Origin: Pseudozyma flocculosa PF-1
Taxonomy: Eukaryota; Basidiomycota; Ustilaginomycetes; Ustilaginales; Ustilaginaceae
Direction: 5' to 3'
DNA: 64,000 bases
Assembly (NCBI RefSeq): GCF_000417875.1
Contig: NW_006920891.1
Location: forward strand, 54,787-118,786
In this document: piece by piece, positions 1-9,595 of the stretch
Layout: each line of letters starts with the position of its first letter
How positions within the stretch are numbered: position 1 is the stretch's first letter
Position numbers and translations under genes: made by a program
The notes under the pieces: model-generated
Databases searched by the model: none
Seen by the model: only the letters and a program-made list of their open reading frames with translations
Told to the model about the DNA's origin: nothing

Positions 1-495
1 CTCGCCGTCCNGGGAACCCCGCCCCCCCCCTTACGCCTAGCCTGCTTAGCCCGGCTGACCTGCCTGCCTGCTAGCCTGCCCTGGCCGCCTGGTTACCCCA
101 GCTCGGCCCGACGTGGCCTGACCTGTCGTGGAATCCTGTCTGACACGAGGCGGCGGGCGCGGTGCAGCCGGCCAACCAGGCCAGGCCACGCTCCCCGCGC
201 CCGGCCCTGACCTGGCTGGCTGGCTGACCCGACCCCTCGCTGTTGGCTGTTGCCTGCTCGCTGCTCGCCGTCACGGCTTCCTCCATCACCTACACCGTCT
301 CCTGCTCGCCCCACATCCTGATCGTCCGCCAAGCTTCCGGGGTTGCAGCATCCCTTTGTCGGCCTCGCGCCATCCTCGGCGTATCCATCCACATCCTCGA
401 CCCCACTGGGCGTCCCACCGCACAGGCAGACACACAAACAAACAAACGACCGGCCACCCGCCCCGCCACCGTCCCCTCGCACGCCACGCCCGACA
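1..495. other. 5' flank of ROT1, no gene seen
   Basis: GC-rich, C- and CCTGG-rich sequence with one unresolved base (n) at position 11. No supported coding frame was found. It should hold the promoter and 5' leader of the ROT1 gene that starts at 496; the CA/AAAC-rich stretch near 425-445 lies in the presumed leader. No clear TATA box was seen. Confidence 0.5.
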
Positions 496-1366
496 ATGGC
501 GCCATTGTCACGCCTCGTCGGCGCGCTCCCCGCATCGCTCCTCGCCCTCGTCGTCGTCGCCATCTCCACCGTCCTCCCGGCGGGCGTGCACGCCCAGACG
601 TTTGGCATCGGCGACCCCAACAACGTCACCTCCCTCTCCGGCACCTGGTGCACCGGCGCCTGCCACGTCGTCACCGGCCTCCAGTTCTACAACCCCATCT
701 CCGAGACCTTCACCTACCCGCTCTCGGCGGGCCAGTCCTACAGCTTCACCGACGACGGCTTCTGGGAGCAGGCCCTCTACCTGTACAGCACCAACCGTAC
801 GTCGTCCCGACCCCGGCTCGACCTTGCGTGCCGACCATTGCCGCCCTGACTGACTCTTCCTCTTCCCAACGTCGCCGTGTCCCTCGCGCTCCCTCCCTTC
901 CCCTCCCCCTCCCCACAGCCTCGCAGCCAAACTGCGTCTCGGCCCAGCTCATCTGGCAGCACGGCACGTACACGCTCAATAGCAACAACACCCTCACCCT
1001 CAACCCCTTCAAGGGCGACGGACGCCAGCAGATCTCCGACTACTGCGCCCAGGTCTCCAACGTCGTCCAGTCCTACACGCAAAAGGAGGACATGAACGGT
1101 TTCGAGATCCACCTCGATACCCACTACGGCCAGCCCGCCTACTACCTCAAGCTCTACGAATTCGACGGCGCGCCCAAGCCCATCATGTGGCAGACCTACA
1201 ACCCGCCCCAGATGCTCCCAACCGAGCAGCTCCACCAGGTCGTGAGTTGCGGCGGTCTCGCCTGGCGGATGACGGACGCGCTGCTGACCTCCTTGCCCTT
1301 CCTTTCTCTCCTGCCAAACGCCCCCGCCTCGCCCCGCAGGTCATCGGAGAGCTCAATGGCGCATGA
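496..1366 (+). CDS. ROT1: ROT1, ER chaperone-like membrane protein
   Basis: Three exons: 496-796, 919-1241 and 1340-1366, giving 216 aa. Introns 797-918 (GTACGT...CACAG) and 1242-1339 (GTGAGT...CGCAG) keep the frame. The start ATG at 496 gives a hydrophobic signal segment (residues about 8-32, ending VHA). The body matches fungal Rot1: GTWCTGACHVVTG, a YSFTDDGFWEQA segment, IWQHGTY, LNPFKGDGRQ, YYLKLYEFDG and PPQMLPTEQLH. Rot1 is known as an essential ER protein that helps fold other secretory proteins and supports beta-1,6-glucan wall synthesis. The family usually carries a C-terminal membrane segment. None is visible here because the last exon stops after VIGELNGA, so either another 3' exon was missed or the tail is lost. 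Identity is firm; the 3' end is not. Confidence 0.85.
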
Positions 1367-1834
1367 CTGCTCGCACCGCGCTTCTCAACCACCTTGCTTG
1401 CTTGCTTGCTCAACCCAGATACCGCACCCACCGTCTCAGGCCGTTGCCGCCGCCGCCGCCGCAGCAGCCTCGCGCTCTCGGGTTGACTGGCCCGCGCACG
1501 GCCGTGTAGATACCCCCAACGAGACCCTCACGGACCTTTTCTTGCCCTTTCGCCGCTTGCTTGGCCTCACCCTTCTTGCTCCGCTGCCTTTGGCCTCCTG
1601 CCCGCATCTGCTCCCCTGCATCCTCGGCCTCTTTTCGAAATCAGCAATGGACCTGTCTCGACGCGCGTCGCTCTTTGCTCGCCTCGTCGGCCTTGGGCCT
1701 TGTTTGCCTGCGTCGCGCTCGTGGCCGCATCCAAGGGCCAGCTCCGAGAGGCCTCGCTGTCGCGGTCGCTAGGCCGTCCGTGTCCTCTTGCTACGACGCG
1801 GCTTGATCGACGACGACTCGCCCATCGAGTCCGT
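1367..1834. other. Region between ROT1 and relic P1, no gene
   Basis: C/T-rich sequence with a short TTGC repeat near 1390-1408 and a GCC run near 1442-1463. It may hold the ROT1 3' UTR or a missed terminal exon. Short open frames exist here, but none has recognisable content. Confidence 0.4.
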
Positions 1835-2161
1835 CTAGGACGGGATCACCGTCGCCTCATCTGCCGGCGCCGTCTCATCCACGTCGTCGGCGACGAGAAA
1901 GAGACACGCCAAGTGTTCCAATTCATCGTCGAGGTCTCCGATCCGCGCCAGCCGAACACGCTCACGGCGAGAAGGGTACTCTGCCTTTGCCACAAAGAAG
2001 GCGTAGCGCTCGCGCTTAGGCAGCATCTCGTTGGCCGCACAGAGGCTGAGCGTTCGGAGGCGATCCGTACCCTTGAGCGCTGTCGGTCCAAGTCGAAGGA
2101 GATCGCCAGGGCCGCACTCGTGGTCGAGGAAGCAGAACAAGTGCTGGTCCTCCTCGCCTTT
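1835..2161 (-). pseudogene. Relic P1 of the 2OG oxygenase family, internal deletion
   Basis: About 100 codons. The upstream part matches the segment following the oxygenase domain in the full-length copies (FCFLDHE, LRLGPTALKGTDR, LCAANEMLPKRERYAFFVAKA). It runs without a break into the extreme C-terminal segment (EYPSRRERVRLARI ... LDDELEHLA). Roughly 500 residues present in the neighbouring copies are missing between the two. The junction lies near 1975-1985, where AKA-YP of one segment and TKTDEYP of the other look alike, which suggests a deletion through short homology. An in-frame TAG at 2162-2164 closes the frame upstream, and no N-terminal half is present. It sits just downstream of copy A in the same orientation and is closest to A in its C-terminal wording. 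Almost certainly a non-functional remnant. Confidence 0.75.
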
Positions 2162-2298
2162 CTACTGCGGCCTCTGACATCGTCGCGAAAAGCTCGAGGC
2201 ATCTTGTCCATCGCCGCCATGCCTTCACCTCGCCTTGACCGGTCTTTGCTTCGCCAGGGCGCTGCCACTCAAGCCTTTCATTGTCAGCCTTGCCTCTG

Positions 2299-4848
2299 CT
2301 AGGCAGTCTTTACCCTCTTGCTGCGACGCGACTCGGCCGACGGAGATCCGTTCGACGTGCCTGAGGCTTTGTGCTGTCCCTTCACATCTGTCGAGACGTC
2401 GGCCCTCCTTGGTTCTCTTTGCGCCTCTATGCCCTCGCCGGCAATCACTGGGGCTAGCTTGGCCAGTTCTTGTTCCAGCGCCTCGAGCTGCTCCAGACGC
2501 TTGCGCTCACGACGCTGCGGGTACTCGTCCGTCTTTGTGAGCAAGACGTACGACGACGCGCCCCGTCCACCGGCCCTGGCGGTAAATGAGAAAGCTTCGC
2601 TTGGCTCGGGGCTCCAAGACGGTGCCGTATTCTCCTCGACGCACGTCTTTACCAGCTTTCGGGCCGATCGCTGGGTCGAGAAGCCCCGGAGGACGGCCGT
2701 GCGCTCCGCGCTACGCAGGAAAGCCTGGACGCCGAGGTGCCTTTGAAAGCTGGCACTGCTGAAGCGCCAGACCTCCTCGCCCTCGATCGCCTGCGAAGCC
2801 TTGGCGTGTTCTCCTTGCAGCCACGCGCGGCGACATTGGAAGAGTGGCTTCAGAAGTCCTTGGCGGGCCGCATAGACCTCAGGCTGCTCCTCTCGGGCCT
2901 TGAGCAGCTCGACGATGCAGGACTTTAGGGCGGCCCCGCCGCACTCGAGGTGGCGTTCGACGAGACGTTTGCACACCGCCAGCTCGGGCAAAGCCAGAGC
3001 GACTCGCCACACCTTCCTCTGGGTGGGCGACTCTAGAAGTCTGGCTCCAACTGGCTGTGTGCCCTGCACGACCGCCGTGACGAGCAGGCTTTGGACGGCC
3101 GGCGAGTCTTCCCTCAGCGATATTGCCAGAGCCCGCACCGTCGTATACAGGTCCTTTGTGAACCCCTGGAGGATGGGAATCTCGACGACCTTCCAGGCCT
3201 TGGGGGCCTGTGATAGGCTGACGAGGTCGGACCAGCCGGTCGATCCGTCCAGGAGATCTTCGGCCGTTTCAAATAGCTCCGTGAAGAGGACAAAAAGCTC
3301 TCGCCTGAAGGGCCGCGAAAGCAGCTCCGTCGGCAGCTCCTGACGAAATAGGGAAGCAGGAAAGGGGCGCCGATCAAGCTTGCTCAGGGTCTTTAGGTGG
3401 TTGAGTTGCTCGACAAGCCTGACAAGGGAGGGTTTTGTTGCCAAGAGCCTCAGGTTTGACGACATTTCGCCACGACATGCTGATTGTAGCAGCTCAACCG
3501 ATCGCGCTGGCCAAGCGATCAGGATGCGCTTGTGGTAGCGCACTTCCTTCGCCGAAAGCTCTGGTTCGTTGTAGTACTGCGAGTACGCGGTCCTGCGACG
3601 GCCATGCCACAATGAGGCGAGCGACACACGTTGCGGGTTGAGTACGTCTTGGTCGCCAAAAAAGTAGGGGAGGGGATCTGTGCCCGGTACAGGTTCACCG
3701 TTGAGCTTGATCAAGCGCCCGACAATGACACTGCGTGACCAGAACTCCGGCGACGATGTCCACGAACACTCATCGCTGCAATCTGCCTTGGCGATGAAGA
3801 AGGCGTAGCGGCGGTCCTTGGGGAGAGAGTCGTTCGCCGCGCAGAGGCTGAGCACGCGATGCCGATCGATGCCCCTGATACCCGCTGGGCCGAGTCGGAG
3901 CAGGTCGTGTCGCTCGCATTTCTCGTCGAGGAGATAGCAGAACCGTCTCTCCTGGTCGGAAAGCTGACCAAGCCTTGCCGCCATCGCCGTTCGAATGCCT
4001 TCTTCGAAGGAATACGCCGTCTGCACGCTGCCCCGTGGCCAGCAGATCGCATAGACCAGCAAGAGCTGAACGCCCTCCGTCACCCTCGTGAACTCGGACT
4101 CCGCCTTGACATCGAGGACGGCATAGTGGCAAGCGTACTGCGTGGTGCCTGCAGAGGCGCCAAAGTCGTGCACCACCGGCGACGTGTCCTCGTAGACGAT
4201 CAGGTGCCCGCCATTGTGGGCAGATGGGAGCTGTACGATCAGGGTCGCGAATTGGCCATCGACACTGCCAAACTCGCAGAGCTGCTGCGAGGGCCCGCCG
4301 GCTGAGAATAGGAGCAGCTGCTGTAGGTCCAATACCAGCTCGACTCCAGGAAAGGCCAGGTGCTCTGCAATCACCGGTGCGAGCCGTGCCAGCCCAGCCT
4401 TCCAGGCAGGGTTCGAGAAGGCGATCTCAGACGCTTCGAGTTGCAACAAGTTCTGAAGGCTTGGTTCGCTCGAGTCATCGAAGCTGCTGCACTCGCGCAG
4501 CTCCGAGCTGCAACGTGCAGCCAGCCGATCGGCTTCGGTTTTGTCGACGAGCGGCAGCGTGACGGGACCGTGATCCTGGATGGTGAGACCGGGCAACGCT
4601 GGCAGAGGTTCGGCGACCCCTTAGAAAGTGAGCTTGTCAAGGTGAGACTGTGACTGCTCCGCTAGCAGAGCGCCAAGCTCGAACAGAGGCCCGCTGTTCT
4701 CGCCAACCGGATGGACCGGAACATCTGACATCGTGCTTTCTCCACTGTCCGAATCGACCCAGCCACCGTAGATGATGTGGTCGTCGAAGTGGTCAGAAGT
4801 GTAATCGAAGGCTTCGGCATCCTTGTCGGACACCTGAGAAGAGGGCAT
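2299..4848 (-). pseudogene. 2OG oxygenase family copy A, catalytically dead, one nonsense codon
   Basis: Reads from ATG at 4848 (MPSSQVSDKD) to 2299, equal to about 849 codons, with a single in-frame TAA at 4621-4623. The stop stands exactly where the sister copies have the first Gly of the F-GG-ADLLPPLPGL region, and the frame is the same on both sides, so a substitution rather than an indel explains it. After it, 765 codons stay open from the next initiator-like codon. The family fold is clear (LVLDLQQLLLF, TLIVQLPSAHNGG, HDFGASAGTT, LLLVYAICWP), but the HxD iron ligands are replaced (CEFGS), the second His is Ser in AESEF, and the 2-oxoglutarate Arg is Gln (EGVQLLLVY). The C-terminal FLRSAERT and LLTKTDEYPQRRE module and the SKRVKTA tail are kept. 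A degenerating copy; a truncated product or a downstream start cannot be excluded. Confidence 0.75.
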
Positions 4849-6139
4849 CTTGACGTCTCTCCTCGTTGGACGCAAAGCGGCGGGAGCCAGAAGAAGAGAG
4901 GCAGTGGGAAAATATCGCGAAAAAAGAGGAGGAAAATCGCGCCTGATGCAGCAGATGGAAGACGAGGAGATGGTGGTGGTGAGAGGGAAGGAGGGACGAA
5001 CTCCTCGCCCACGCAGTAATCAACCTCCTCTCCAAGGCCAGCGGACGGTCTGGCCCGGGATTCCGCTCTGGCAGGGCGTGAACTTTCATCTCGCCCCGTG
5101 GCCGGGGGCGCGGAAGCGGCTTTGCTCGGTTTCCGCCTGCGCTACGCTACGCCCCGGTTTGAGGCTGTTCCGCCTCGTCCGTGAGCTACACACCGACCCT
5201 CGAACACCAAAGTGGCCAGGTCCGCCTGGTCATACGTGTGGACCAACGCTGGCTGCTAGCTCGCGCGCGCGTAGCGACGAGCGGAACGGGTCGATCAAAG
5301 CACCGCATGGGGTCGCCCTCGGCATCAGTTTGTGTGAGCAGGCAGAAGATGAGTGGCGGTGTATGTGCGTCGTCGTCAAGGGGGTCAAGCAGTGATTGTG
5401 GTAGTATTGGTACATGGTCAACGAGAATGCTTCCCCTCGCTGCGGGCCGCCGCACGACACCAGCATCTCAATGCACACCACGGCAGATTCGGATTGACAG
5501 ATGCGAGCCAGAGCATCGAAGCTCGGAGGTGGCCTGACCTGCCTCGTCCGACTCGTGGGCAGCTTCGCCATTTCGTGCGTGTGCGGGTACAGGTACATGA
5601 CAGTGGTATGGTACAGAGAGGGCCGGCGCGGTGTCGCAGCGATGCAAGGGGGAAGAGGCAGCCGTACATGGAACAGAGGGCCAGGCACCCGCTGCGTTCT
5701 GCCCGCGGCGTCATCGCACGGAATGGTGATTGATCGCGTGTAAGCCTGTCCGGGGGCTCTGCCGGGTTCGTGGCGCGCGGGCGGCGATGCCATCCTGAGA
5801 ATGCGAGTGCTGCTATGGTGTTGGGCCGGCCGGTGTCTGTCGATTCAATCGCTGGGATGATGGGAAAGTCTCGCTGCTTGCGGCGCAAGGGACGGCGGGC
5901 CATGCAGAGGTCGGCCGTGCTGGCATGGAGCCCGGACCGTGGCGAGATGCGGAGTCTCCATCTTGTCTTGTCGTCGTCCGGCCCCTTCGTCGTCGGCTGG
6001 ATCGGTCTGTACCAGATGTGCCGCGGAGCGGTATCTGGCGCTCCGGGAAAAAGGCGGCTCGGTGATCCATGTTCTTGAAGCCGGGCGGCCAGGTGATCAC
6101 CACCTCGAGAGGGGCCGGAAGGCGGAGGCCGCTCGAGCG
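4849..6139. other. Intergenic region between copies A and B, no gene
   Basis: About 1.3 kb containing the presumed promoter of copy A (purine-rich near 4870-5000) and the 3' flank of copy B. Several frames stay open by GC bias, but none resembles a protein or a further relic of the family. Confidence 0.5.
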
Positions 6140-8860
6140 CTACTCGGCCTTGACACCTGTCGTCTCGGTCGTCCTGGCCCTCTTCTGCTGCGGCTCTTCT
6201 TCGCCGCGCGCGTCCGCAGTGCTCGGGGCCGCCGTCGCAGTGGATCCGACGGTGCTCTGGGCGACTGCCGTCATCGTCGATGTCGCCGTCGACGCTTCCG
6301 ACGCGGGCTGGCTGGCTCCCCTTGCAACCTCGGCGCCGTTGGGGGGTGGGGGTGCGAGCGGCGGTCTGCCCTGCCCCTCGACCTCGTCGGCGGGGAACAT
6401 GGCCAAGAGCCTCGTCTCCTCGTGCTTGAGCGCCTGTAGCTTCGTGTCGTGCTCCTGGTACTGCCTTTGGAGGTGCTCGCTGCCCTTGTTGAAGTCGACG
6501 TAGAACTTGCCGCCACTCTGAAAGGCTTTGGCTTCGCAGGTGAAGGCTGGAGGGCTGAAACCGGGCACCTTCCACATGACTCTACTGTGCTCCTTGGGGG
6601 CCCAGTAACGCTGCTTGAACGAGTCGAACTCTTGAGCCAATCGGCGGGCCATGTAAATGGACCGGAAGTTCCCCAACCTGGTCCACCGCTGCGTGCTGCG
6701 CAGGAACGAATCGACCTCGGCGTTTGGGTGAGCGGCGTCCCATGGGCATCGAAGCGCCTCCGCGTCGGCGTTGACTGGTGGCAGCTGAGCCTGCTGCTTC
6801 CTGGTCCACTCGATGCGGCCGTTAATGAGCGGCTCGAGGATCCGGCTGCGGGCTTGGGACTGCGCCGGCGTCCGGTGCTGCGCTATCGTGAGAGCCGTGA
6901 CGCAGGGTCCGAGGGCCTCGACGTCCGCCTGAACGTGCTTCTGGACTAGGAAGGCGAGCAAAGGCTCGTCGGCAAGGGCCAACGCAGCTCCCCAAAGGCG
7001 AACTTGCAGCTTCGAGTCGGACAGCTCGCTCGGCCTGAAGCGGCGACGCTGAAGGATGCCGTCGACCGCGGATTGCGCCAAGGCCGTGGACCCCTCGTCC
7101 CCGCTTTTCTCGAGGACAGCGACGGCGAGGCTCAGGTCCTTTGACAGAGCGGCAGCGATCCGGCCTTTGGTCGCGTCCCACGCTTTTGGAGCCCGTGAGA
7201 GCCGTAGCAGGTCGTTCCAGCCGTCCTGGTCGTCGAGCAGTAGGCTGGCTCTCGGGAACATGTCCAGGTACAGGTGGAAGAGCCTGGCGTCGAAGTCTCG
7301 CGAGAGCAGGCGGCTGAGCATGTCGTGGCGCACCCTGTAGCCGGATTTTGCGGGGTGCCAGGCCTTAAAAGCGAAAGAGGCCTTGATCGCCTCGAGCAGC
7401 TCCACGAGCTGGTCGTTCTCCGGCCCGGCCGCCACTAGACGGTGAAAGGCAGCGTCTTCGCCGATGTAGCTGAGTAGGAGCGTGCCTTCAGATCTCTTGG
7501 GCCAGGCGACGAGGACGTTGTTCTTGCGAATTGCGCCGCCCGGCAAAGTATGCAGTCTCGAGGACGGGTCCGACGACGGTGCCGGAACTACGGTGTTGCT
7601 GCTCTCCCACAGCGCCTGGAACGTCTTGTTGCTGGCCGTGAGGACGTTCTGTCGAGCAAAGAGCGGCGACGTGTCGCCAAATCAAGGGACTTCGAGGCCT
7701 TTTTCAGACTTGAGCTTCGAGAGCCGGACGTATGAGTCCGACAGCGGGCTGGCCGTGTCGGATTTGTCAAAGAAGCGCAAGCTTGCATGCAACTCTGCCT
7801 CGGCCGTATACCACTCGTATCGCTGGTGTTGCGGCAGGAGACTGTTGGCGGCCAGCAAGATAGACTTTCGCTCGAGGTCGACGCCGTCAAACTCGGTTGC
7901 CGGCCCAGGGACCGAGCTCGCATACAGCGGCGGGGGAGGAACAAGGCTCTGCTCGAGGAAGTAGAACAAGGGTCTGTCCTCGTCGTTGAGGCGCCCGAGG
8001 GCCTCGGCGACCTGCTTCTTGAACCCGGCGTCGGCCGAGACGGGAGCGTCTGTGCCCGGACGCGCCTCTGGCCAGCATACCGAGTAGACAAGGGTGAGGA
8101 GGTGGCCCTCGATCACCGGCATGAACTGGTGCTTGTCGTTGGCGTAGAAGACGGCATAGTGGCACTGGAACGGCGCCGTCCCGGAATCGGCCCCGAAATC
8201 ATGTGTGATGGACATGCCTTCGTGCTGGACGACTAGAGAGCCGCCCTTATGGACGGAAGGCAGCTGCACCACCATGGTGGCGAGCCTCTGATCCGTGGCG
8301 ACTTTGGCGTGGAGCGTGTGAGGCTGGTCGCCTTGCCTGAAGAGCACCAGCTGCTGCAGGCTGAGGACGAAGCGCGTATCGGGGAAGCCCATGTCCTCTG
8401 CGACCGTTCGGCCGAGCTGAGCGATGCCGGCCTGCCATGCCGGGTTCTTGACTGAAAACCTGGTCGCCGTGAGGCGCAGCGGCGGGCGCGCTTGAGGCGA
8501 GGCGGAAAGGCTCGTGCGGCCATCGGTCGGCCTCTGCTGGCAAACAGCGGCGAGCCGCTCTGCATCGGCGGTGCTGACGACTGGAAGGGCGACGAAGCCG
8601 AGCCCGTCTATGGACAGGCCGGGCGAAGCAGGAAGCAAGTCCGTGGCGCCACCGACGCTGTACCTGTCGCGTCGCTTTTTGGCGTCGTCGAAGAGCAAGA
8701 CGCTCAAGTCGTGGAGCGGTCCTGCCTTTTCGCCGACCTCGGTGTGGCGCCTGAGGGGAGGTGGCCTGCACGAGCAATCGCAGCCGAGCCCGCCGTTGTC
8801 CTCGCGATAGGCGGCACTCGCGCCCCTGAAGGAATGCGAGCAGAAAACGTACTCGGGCAT
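6140..8860 (-). pseudogene. 2OG oxygenase family copy B, degraded active site, one nonsense codon
   Basis: From ATG at 8860 (MPEYVFCSHS) to TAG at 6140, about 905 codons broken by one in-frame TGA at 7682-7684 (codon 393). Frame is unchanged across the stop: GLEVP, stop, FGDTSPLFARQNVL. The family order is complete: GPLHDLSVLL, GGATDLLPASPGL, the oxygenase core (TMVVQLPSVHKGG, CHYAVFYANDKHQF, TLVYSVCWP), the helical middle, and the C-terminal FSFT-less variant ending KRARTTETTGVKAE. The HxD position reads H-A-K, so the Asp ligand is lost. The second His survives in DKHQF, but the Arg that should bind 2-oxoglutarate is Leu (EGHLLTLVY). The protein before the stop (392 aa) would contain the oxygenase fold only. 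Inactive as an oxygenase and probably a pseudogene. Confidence 0.72.
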
Positions 8861-9595
8861 GTCGTGGAGCTGCTGCGATGCCGTGGGTAGCGCGAGAAAG
8901 GGTACGCCGGCGCTGACGCCTCGGGAGGTGGGCCAAATTGGCGAACGGGCGAGGGCAGCGACGAGCGAGGAAGGGGCGCTTCTCGTCGCTACGAAGGGGG
9001 CCGCTCGGGCGGCGAGGCAGGGATGGTGGTGGTGGTGGTGATGGCAGTCGAGAAGCAAGCCGAATCCGGCCGGGACGCGCTTTCTGGCTTCCTGACAGGG
9101 CCAAGCCAGGCCAGGTCCGGGCAGGTTGGGCTGAGCCTGGCAGGCGCCGCATGCACGTCGAAAAACCCAGCCGTAGCCAGACGACCGCCTGCCCTGCAGG
9201 CGAGCCAGCCAGCCAGCCAGCCAGCCAGCCAGGCCCCCTGCCAGCCAGCCAGACGAGGCCCACCCGCCCGGCGCCAACCCTGCATCTCAGCTCGTGTAGC
9301 CAACCAGGCCAACTCGCCGCGCCCCTCCGTGCATCCCCTCGCCCTCTCTCGACTGCACGGCCACAGCCTAATGCGAGGCCACGGCCCCACTCAAGCAAGC
9401 AAACAAGCAAGCAAGCAAGCAAGCAACGAAAACTCAATTCGATCATGACGCAAAGCGTCGCAGGGCATCGACAACGACGTGGCCCTCGGTTCGTCACGGG
9501 GCCAGGTCACGGTCAACTGCGTGCGTGCGTGCGTGCGTGTGTGTGCGCGCGTGTTTGTACAGGTATGATACAGCTCGGCGCGCGCCACGCCACAG
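8861..9595. other. Intergenic region between copies B and C
   Basis: Presumed promoter and leader of copy B plus the 3' flank of copy C. Contains GGT repeats (about 9022-9040), a CAGC tetranucleotide run (about 9204-9234), an AAGC run (about 9393-9426) and a GTGC/GT run (about 9518-9546). The frame of copy B stays open upstream to about 9277, but this part has no family match. No other gene seen. Confidence 0.5.
9204..9234. repeat. (CAGC)n tetranucleotide microsatellite
   Basis: About seven perfect CAGC units in the presumed upstream region of copy B. An AAGC-type run follows at 9393-9426. The same unit on the other strand (GGCT) recurs upstream of RAD9 at 23753-23792. Confidence 0.8.

Noticed and set aside
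4600..4660. An intron that would remove the TAA of copy A
   Set aside because: The protein aligns residue for residue with the sister copies on both sides of the stop, and no donor/acceptor pair of a plausible length surrounds it.
9204..9234. Short tandem repeats as a CRISPR array or transposon end
   Set aside because: They are plain microsatellites without spacers, inverted repeats or target-site duplications, and the genome is fungal.
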